Below the pieces are notes generated by a model, which did not search any database, had not been told where the DNA came from, and saw only the letters and a program-made list of their open reading frames with translations. Below, one piece after another: positions 61,267-64,000 of a stretch of DNA of 64,000 nt. This stretch comes from Saccharicrinis sp963675435 (GTDB lineage: Bacteria; Bacteroidota; Bacteroidia; Bacteroidales; Marinilabiliaceae): contig OY776216.1 of assembly GCA_963675435.1 (NCBI GenBank), positions 3,224,001 to 3,288,000 of the forward strand, in the 5' to 3' direction. How positions within the stretch are numbered: the first letter of the stretch is position 1; the number at the start of each line of letters is the position of its first letter. The position numbers and the translations under genes were made by a program.

Positions 61267-61848
61267 ATGACATTTGAAGAGTCAGAAGAAAGATTCAACC
61301 GCATATATGAAAAATCAGATAGGTTTGAAAAAATATTTAATATGTTTTCAAAAGACTATCTTAAAAGCCTTAAAGAAGTCATTCAACAACACCGTCCTTT
61401 AATAAAGCAAAACATCGATAATTATAATAAGCAAATATCCCATCTCATAAAAGAATCTATGAGATGGGCATTGGAAACTCTATTTTTTTGTATGACAAAT
61501 GATGTAGGGGATAATAATGTAACTGTACCCAAAAGAACAGATAAAAATAAAGAACAAAAAAAATTAAGCCTTCAATTAAAAAATATACCTGTTGATGATA
61601 AGGAATTATATTCACAGATATTTTGGGATGGGTATGATGAAATAGAAAAAAGAGAAAATTACAATTTTGCTGTATTTAATAAGATAAAAGAATTATTGGT
61701 GAAGCATTATTATAACGAAATTATAGAGTTGAACGGAAATTCTTTTCGACGATTGAGTGGAGATTTATACTATTTAGCAGCAGAGAATTTAATAGAGGAT
61801 ATTTATTTGCTAGAAAGAAAAATTAAACCTCGTAGACCAATATTTTAA
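61267..61848 (+). CDS. Hypothetical helical protein next to the tracrRNA/cas9 locus
   Basis: 193 residues, charged and helix-rich (MTFEESEERFNRIYEKSDRF...LKSLKEVIQQHRPLIKQNI), with no signal peptide, membrane helix or recognised domain. It lies just before the convergent tracrRNA terminator and 281 bases before cas9. It could be a CRISPR-associated accessory or an unrelated neighbour; nothing in the sequence decides this. Confidence 0.65.
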   Translation: MTFEESEERFNRIYEKSDRFEKIFNMFSKDYLKSLKEVIQQHRPLIKQNIDNYNKQISHLIKESMRWALETLFFCMTNDVGDNNVTVPKRTDKNKEQKKLSLQLKNIPVDDKELYSQIFWDGYDEIEKRENYNFAVFNKIKELLVKHYYNEIIELNGNSFRRLSGDLYYLAAENLIEDIYLLERKIKPRRPIF

Positions 61849-61869
61849 TCGAACTGAGGCTAGTACAAA

Positions 61870-61965
61870 ATAAAAACTCCCACCATAAGCGGGAGTATAG
61901 GAATTTTTTCCTTCGGCACTAAGGCCTTATTGTGATAAGATTCTAATAAGAATTTTTAAATTCTG
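61870..61965 (-). ncRNA. tracrRNA of the type II CRISPR-Cas9 locus
   Basis: The minus strand has, in order: an AU-rich anti-repeat (GAATTTAAAAATTCTTATTA then GAATCTTATCACAA), the AATAAGGCC...GCCG nexus typical of type II-C tracrRNAs, a GGAA(A)n/TTCC hairpin and a terminator hairpin ACTCCC/GGGAGT followed by TTTTTATTTT. Ends are estimates from the promoter and terminator. The anti-repeat predicts a CRISPR repeat beginning close to GTTGTGATAAGATTC. It is transcribed away from cas9. Confidence 0.85.
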
Positions 61966-61969
61966 ACAT

Positions 61970-62000
61970 CAAATATAAATGCTTGTTTTTTAGAATCAAA
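61970..62000 (-). promoter_or_regulatory. Promoter of the tracrRNA
   Basis: Minus strand TATATTTG at 61977-61970 and TTTG at 62000-61997, exactly 19 bases apart: a consensus Bacteroidota promoter. The start falls near 61965. Confidence 0.82.
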
Positions 62001-62083
62001 ATGTATTGAGATAAAACTTAACATCAAAATAAATTATTGCGTTAGTAATAAATCATTACCTTTAACTTTCTTCAAAGTAGAGG

Positions 62084-62113
62084 TGGTATCAGTTTTCTAG
62101 CGATACCATTTTT
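62084..62113 (+). terminator. Terminator-like hairpin in the cas9 leader
   Basis: TGGTATC pairs perfectly with GATACCA around an 11-base loop and is followed by TTTTT, 16 bases before the cas9 ATG. It may attenuate cas9 transcription or cover its translation start region. Confidence 0.5.
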
Positions 62114-62129
62114 GTTAAAATTTTAAGTT

Positions 62130-64000
62130 ATGAGCAAAATATTGGGACTTGACCTAGGAACCAACAGTATAGGTTGGGCTGTTGTAGAAACAGAAAATAA
62201 TAAAACCTTCTCATTAAAAAATAAAGGAGTAAGAATTTTTCAGGAAGGTGTAAAAATTGAAAAAGGAGTAGAAGGATCAAAAGCAGCTGAAAGAACAGGC
62301 TACAGAAGTGCCAGAAGATTAAAGTTTAGAAGAAAACTACGTAAAATTGAAGTATTAAAAGCCTTAATTAAATATGATCTCTGTCCACCCATTAGTGGTG
62401 ATGAACTAAATATTTGGCGTTATAAAAAAATATATCCCACAAATAAAGAATTCCGCAATTGGTGGTTAACAGATAATAATGATAATAGAGCGGATAGAAA
62501 AAAGCAAACAAAAAATCCATATTACTACAGATCAAAAGTAGCTACAGATCAATTGGATTTAACAAAGCAAGAGGATAGATATATTTTAGGAAGAGCCTTT
62601 TATCATATGGCCCAGCGTAGAGGTTTTTTGAGTAATCGATTAGAAAACACAAAGGAGAGTGATGGAGCTGTAACGCAAAATATAAAGCAAATAAATCAAC
62701 AAAAAGGAGATCTAACTCTTGGGCAGTATTTTTATCAGTGCTATTGCAAGGGTGAAAAAATAAGGAACCAATATACCGACAGGTTAGAGCATTACGAACA
62801 GGAGTTTAATCATATATGTAAATTGCAAGGTGTTTCGGATGAACAAAAAAATACTTTGCATAAAGCTATTTTTTATCAGCGACCCTTAAAATCACAAAAA
62901 GGACTTATTGGTAAATGCCCCTTTGAACCAAAAAAATCAAGAGTAGCTATTTCACATCCAGCTTTTGAAGAATACAGAATGTTGTGTTTTGTAAATAGTA
63001 TTAAAATAAAATTACCCGAAGATGATAAGTTGCGATTTTTAACGGAAAAAGAAAGAGAAAAAATAATTCCTGTTTTTTATAGAAAAAGTAAACCACATTT
63101 TGATTTTGAAGATATCGCAAAACAATTAGCCCCAGCCAAACAATATAAGTTTTACAAGGCAAAAGATAAAAATCCGGAAGATTACTTGTTTAATTTTAAT
63201 ATGAAAACAACCGTGAGTGGTTGTCCTGTATCTGCCAGGTTAAAGAGTATTTTTGGTGATGAGTGGAAAGAATTGCAAATTAAACACGAAAGAAAAGATC
63301 ACTCAAAGTCCATTATAGATATTTATGATGTTTGGCATGTATTAATGACTTATGACTCTGAAGATAAACTATTTGAATTTGCAAAATGTAAGCTGGGTCT
63401 GGGTGAAGATAAAACAAAAGAATTTGTACAGTTTAATTTGCCACAAGGGTATGGCTCCTTAAGTTTAAAGGCCATCAACAAAATATTACCTTTTCTGCAA
63501 ATGGGGTTGATCTATTCACATGCTGTGTTTTTAGCTAATATGGCTAATGTAATACCTCCAATATTATGGAATGATCCGGAAAACAAACAATTAATTATTA
63601 ATGAAATCAAAGAGTTGATTCAATCTCAAAATGAAGAAAAGCAAATAACGGATATTGTCAACGGATTGATAAAAATAAATAAAGATTCAAATGCTGTTTG
63701 GAGTAATGAAGCTGAAAAAGCATTTAAAAATGATTTATTACAAAATATTAAGGCATATTATGGCTCAACGAAATTCGATAGCTTTTCAATTGCACAAAAA
63801 AGTAGCATAGAAACTAATGCATTTGAATTATTAAAAACACAAATGCAAAAAAAGAATGGAGTAGGTGAATTTGCAAAAGTTAAAAGAATAGATGAACGTA
63901 TAAAGGATTTTTTAATTGATAATTTTAATGATGACATAAAGCCCGAAAACTTATATCATCCATCGGCTATTGAAACATTTAAACCAGCTCAAAAAAATAA
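62130..64000 (+). CDS. cas9: CRISPR-associated endonuclease Cas9, N-terminal part (cut by window edge)
   Basis: The first 623 codons of a gene that continues past 64000. The start MSKILGLDLGTNSIGWAVVE is the RuvC-I motif with catalytic D8. The arginine-rich bridge helix (YRSARRLKFRRKLRKIEVLK) follows near residue 60, then the conserved HMAQRRGFLSNR of the recognition lobe. The remainder is the REC lobe; HNH, RuvC-II/III and the PAM-interacting domain are off-window, so catalytic completeness and PAM cannot be judged. Spacing suggests a long Bacteroidota type II-C Cas9. cas1, cas2 and the array, if present, lie to the right. Confidence 0.96.
   Translation, partial: MSKILGLDLGTNSIGWAVVETENNKTFSLKNKGVRIFQEGVKIEKGVEGSKAAERTGYRSARRLKFRRKLRKIEVLKALIKYDLCPPISGDELNIWRYKKIYPTNKEFRNWWLTDNNDNRADRKKQTKNPYYYRSKVATDQLDLTKQEDRYILGRAFYHMAQRRGFLSNRLENTKESDGAVTQNIKQINQQKGDLTLGQYFYQCYCKGEKIRNQYTDRLEHYEQEFNHICKLQGVSDEQKNTLHKAIFYQRPLKSQKGLIGKCPFEPKKSRVAISHPAFEEYRMLCFVNSIKIKLPEDDKLRFLTEKEREKIIPVFYRKSKPHFDFEDIAKQLAPAKQYKFYKAKDKNPEDYLFNFNMKTTVSGCPVSARLKSIFGDEWKELQIKHERKDHSKSIIDIYDVWHVLMTYDSEDKLFEFAKCKLGLGEDKTKEFVQFNLPQGYGSLSLKAINKILPFLQMGLIYSHAVFLANMANVIPPILWNDPENKQLIINEIKELIQSQNEEKQITDIVNGLIKINKDSNAVWSNEAEKAFKNDLLQNIKAYYGSTKFDSFSIAQKSSIETNAFELLKTQMQKKNGVGEFAKVKRIDERIKDFLIDNFNDDIKPENLYHPSAIETFKPAQKN

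Noticed and set aside
61849..62129. CRISPR array upstream of cas9
   Set aside because: No repeat-spacer pattern is present; the complementarity to a type II repeat is explained by the tracrRNA anti-repeat.

Overview
The window looks like a chromosomal segment of a Bacteroidota bacterium, probably Bacteroidales/Marinilabiliales-like and able to live with little oxygen. Evidence: low G+C; promoters of the Bacteroidota type (TAnnTTTG at -7, often TTG/TTTG about 19 bases further upstream); a C-terminal type IX secretion sorting domain; a NigD-like lipoprotein; a BlaR1-like peptidase with plug-like repeats; an oxaloacetate decarboxylase alpha chain; an Hcp/ferredoxin nitrosative-stress module; and a type II-C-like Cas9 at the right edge. 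I cannot name the species.

Layout. 1-6 kb: a minus-strand restriction operon, hsdM-hsdS-(GxxExxY gene)-mcrB-mcrC. The GxxExxY gene sits between inverted repeats that appear to have been inserted in the 3' end of hsdS. 6.0-6.2 kb: a 21-bp-period repeat array. 6.3-10.2 kb: two identical IS256-family elements, each with its own 8-bp target duplication; the second splits a small helical gene. 10.8-20.2 kb: the most unusual part, a same-strand run of seven genes with a stand-alone RyR domain, two membrane TrkA-N-like/RyR proteins, a membrane TIR/ankyrin-like protein and three exported proteins of unknown function. It ends against a hipA remnant. 20.7-36.6 kb: housekeeping and stress genes (mnmE, chemoreceptor, sucD, acetyltransferase, hcp operon with a divergent Crp/Fnr regulator, lemA cluster, a large beta-helix type IX cargo protein). 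37.2-39.8 kb: LytTR/histidine-kinase pair. 40.3-42.9 kb: second tRNA-Arg and an IS4-family element inserted exactly at the start of an SDR gene. 43.5-60.7 kb: tRNA-Tyr/Thr/Gly, ribH, recF, murQ, ndk, nrnA-like, FKBP, BlaI/BlaR1, oadA, a TPR/AraC regulator and two exported proteins. 61.9-64 kb: an unlabelled tracrRNA with a complete promoter, then the 5' two-fifths or so of cas9, cut by the window edge.

How the parts work together. The left 20 kb behaves as a defence/mobile island (type I methylase and specificity subunits, McrBC, RyR-TrkA-TIR operon, IS elements, toxin-antitoxin remnant). The right edge holds a second defence locus (CRISPR-Cas9). The RyR-TrkA-TIR operon is my main candidate for a little-described system: two membrane proteins with nucleotide-binding-type cytosolic domains and a membrane-anchored TIR protein with an apparent catalytic glutamate suggest sensing or production of NAD-derived nucleotides at the membrane. 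That role is inference. Two families of structured intergenic repeats and two helically phased short-repeat arrays are further unexplained structures.
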